Source: Acidimicrobiaceae bacterium
GTDB lineage: Bacteria > Actinomycetota > Acidimicrobiia > Acidimicrobiales > Palsa-688
NCBI GenBank assembly: GCA_003166025.1
Contig: PMWT01000066.1
Coordinates: 12,524-76,523, forward strand
Reading direction: 5' to 3'
Length of the DNA: 64,000 nt
Below are positions 62,667 through 64,000 of this stretch, piece by piece. The position numbers and the translations under genes are program-made. The notes under the pieces were generated by a model that did not search any database, was not told the origin of the DNA, and was given only the letters and a program-made list of their open reading frames with translations. How positions within the stretch are numbered: position 1 is the stretch's first letter; each line of letters opens with the position of its first letter.

Positions 62667-64000
62667 ATGGGCAGCCCGGGCCGTGGCGGCGAGGTGCGCC
62701 TGGGAGTGCTGGCCTCGGGTAGCGGGACGGTCCTGGAGGCCATGCTGAGCGCCGGTACCGACGTCTGCGTGGTCCTGGCTGATCGCCGCTGCCGGGCACT
62801 TCAGGTGGCGGCGGAGGCGGGAGTGCCCGCCGAACTGCTGCTCCGCGGGGAGTACGGGAAAGACTTCGACCGCGCCGCTTATACCCGGCAGCTGGTCAAA
62901 GTGCTCGAAGGCTACGGGGTGGACGTGGTGGCGATGGCCGGCTTCGGCACCATCTTCAGTCCCGAGATCTTCGCCGCCTTCCCGGGACGCGTCCTCAACA
63001 CCCATCCGGCCCTCCTTCCCGCGTTCAAGGGCTGGCACGCCGTGCGGGACGCGCTGGCCGCGGGCGTGACCGTAACCGGTACGACCGTCCACCTGGCAAC
63101 CGAGCGAGTGGACGACGGGCCTGTCCTGGCCCAGCAGGAGGTCCCTGTCCTTCCCGGCGACACAGAGCAGACCCTTCACGAGAGGATCAAGGCCGTTGAG
63201 CGCCGGCTCTACCCCCAAACCATCGAGCGCTTCCTGGCCCAGCTCCGACAGAGCCAGGTGAGGCCGGTGACGACAACAGGAGGCACTGGTGTGAAGGCAC
63301 TGCTTTCGGTTTACGACAAGACCGGGCTGGAGGATTTCGCCGCCGCGCTGGTGGCCTCCGGGTACGGGCTGGTGGCCAGCGGGAAGACGGCGGCTGCTCT
63401 CGAAGCAGCCGGCTTGCCTCACGAGACCGTCGAAGCGGTGACGGATTGGCCGGAAATGCTGGGCGGCCGGGTGAAAACCCTCCACCCTCGCCTCCACGCG
63501 GGCATCCTGGCGGACCTGGACGACCCCAGGCACCGCGACGACCTGGCTCGGCACGGCATCGACCCGATCGGCCTGGTCGTGTGCAACCTGTACCCGTTCC
63601 GCTCCCAGCCTTCGGTCGAAATGATCGACATAGGCGGGGTCACGCTTTTGCGGGCTGCGGCCAAGAACTGGGCTCGCGTCGCGGTCGTCGTGGACCCCGC
63701 CGACTACGCCTTGGTGACGGGGAAGGTGCACGAGGGCGGACAAGCCCTCGACGATGACCTCAGGCTATACCTGGCCCGCAAAGCCTTTGCCCACACGGCG
63801 GCATATGACGCCAGCATCGTCAGCTGGCTCGACGATGTCGCGGGCGCGGCTGCGAGCGCGGGGCCGCCGGCGGAAAACGTCGGGGCCGACGGGCACCAAC
63901 GTCGGCTGCCACCGACCCTGCACCTGTCCCTCGAGCTCGCTCAGCCGCTGCGCTACGGCGAGAACCCCCACCAGTCCGGCGCCCGTTACCGCAACACGGG
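62667..64000 (+). CDS. purN-purH: PurN-PurH single reading frame, 3' end beyond window
   Basis: The frame from ATG 62667 (or GTG 62661) was read codon by codon to base 64000 with no stop. Residues 1-~195 are phosphoribosylglycinamide formyltransferase (VLASGSGTVLEAML; NTHPALLPAFKGWHAV; Asp in TERVDDGPVLAQ). After a ~13-residue linker (VRPVTTTGGTG), residue 209 starts PurH: the IMP cyclohydrolase domain (LLSVYDKTGLEDFAAALVAS, GGRVKTLHPRLHAGIL) and the start of the AICAR transformylase domain (LRYGENPHQSGARYRN). The ORF track misses it because it is open at the window end. The two enzymes catalyse steps 3 and 9-10 of purine synthesis and share 10-formyl-THF. An internal SD lies before GTG 63291. 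Confidence 0.93.
   Translation, partial: MGSPGRGGEVRLGVLASGSGTVLEAMLSAGTDVCVVLADRRCRALQVAAEAGVPAELLLRGEYGKDFDRAAYTRQLVKVLEGYGVDVVAMAGFGTIFSPEIFAAFPGRVLNTHPALLPAFKGWHAVRDALAAGVTVTGTTVHLATERVDDGPVLAQQEVPVLPGDTEQTLHERIKAVERRLYPQTIERFLAQLRQSQVRPVTTTGGTGVKALLSVYDKTGLEDFAAALVASGYGLVASGKTAAALEAAGLPHETVEAVTDWPEMLGGRVKTLHPRLHAGILADLDDPRHRDDLARHGIDPIGLVVCNLYPFRSQPSVEMIDIGGVTLLRAAAKNWARVAVVVDPADYALVTGKVHEGGQALDDDLRLYLARKAFAHTAAYDASIVSWLDDVAGAAASAGPPAENVGADGHQRRLPPTLHLSLELAQPLRYGENPHQSGARYRNT
63278..63293 (+). promoter_or_regulatory. Internal Shine-Dalgarno and GTG start for PurH
   Basis: AGGAGG (63278-63283), a 7-nt spacer and GTG (63291-63293) sit exactly at the PurH domain start inside the purN-purH frame. 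It could yield free PurH in addition to the fusion. Whether it is used is unknown. Confidence 0.6.

Noticed and set aside
62628-63743. 371-aa minus-strand ORF opposite purN/purH
   Set aside because: It is antisense to the clear PurN-PurH frame, is Gly/His/Arg-rich and shows no domain; high-GC shadow.

Overview
The window is a gene-dense, high-GC segment typed by its content as actinobacterial. The evidence is a corynebacterial-type ADP-glucose glycogen synthase, a ctaE-qcrC-qcrA-qcrB block with a diheme QcrC, a TrHb2 haemoglobin, a mycothiol-type DinB-like isomerase, zinc-type S4/S14/L36 and many GTG starts. A deep actinobacterial lineage such as Acidimicrobiia is my best guess, but that is inference from gene content; no 16S gene is present.

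Layout. 0-2.6 kb: tail of a zinc-ribbon/FHA protein, a DUF732 lipoprotein, truncated haemoglobin, alpha/beta hydrolase. 2.6-8.6 kb (minus): glgC-glgA-ftsE-ftsX-GH15, mixing storage-glucan and cell-division genes. 8.6-12.8 kb (minus): ctaE-qcrC-qcrA-qcrB, the terminal part of the respiratory bc1-aa3 supercomplex. 12.9-14.0 kb (plus): queF-queE for queuosine/7-deazaguanine synthesis. 14.0-31.2 kb (minus): the S10-spc-alpha ribosomal superoperon from rplC to truA, with secY, adk, map and rpoA. It starts at a recognisable sigma-A promoter, lacks rpsJ at its head and infA between map and rpmJ, and several of its proteins carry long charged low-complexity tails.

31.2-34.8 kb: an M1-like metallopeptidase diverging from a flippase fused to a GT2 glycosyltransferase. 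34.8-40.9 kb (minus): livK-livH-livM-livG-livF, a complete branched-chain amino-acid-type importer whose LivM has a ~350-residue extra membrane domain. 41.2-48.7 kb: a DrrAB-like ABC exporter, small membrane protein, VOC protein, MBL-fold hydrolase, serine beta-lactamase-like hydrolase, WYL regulator and DUF4349 protein.

48.8-53.4 kb (minus): an accessory carbohydrate region with GH172 (DUF2961), a truncated GH116 remnant, a mycothiol-type isomerase domain protein and a TIM-barrel/SUMF fusion. 53.8-55.2 kb: a YjbR protein, a decayed tyrosine integrase and tRNA-Thr(CGT), which look like a mobile-element scar. 55.2-62.6 kb: nitroreductase, DHA2 MFS exporter with a divergent WYL regulator, VOC proteins, a small unknown protein, uronate isomerase and DedA. 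62.7 kb to the end: purN and purH read as one uninterrupted frame running off the window.

Most of the window is housekeeping. The best leads for something new are the PurN-PurH single frame, the flippase-GT2 fusion, the GH172/GH116-remnant/TIM-SUMF region, the extended LivM, and the charged ribosomal-protein tails.
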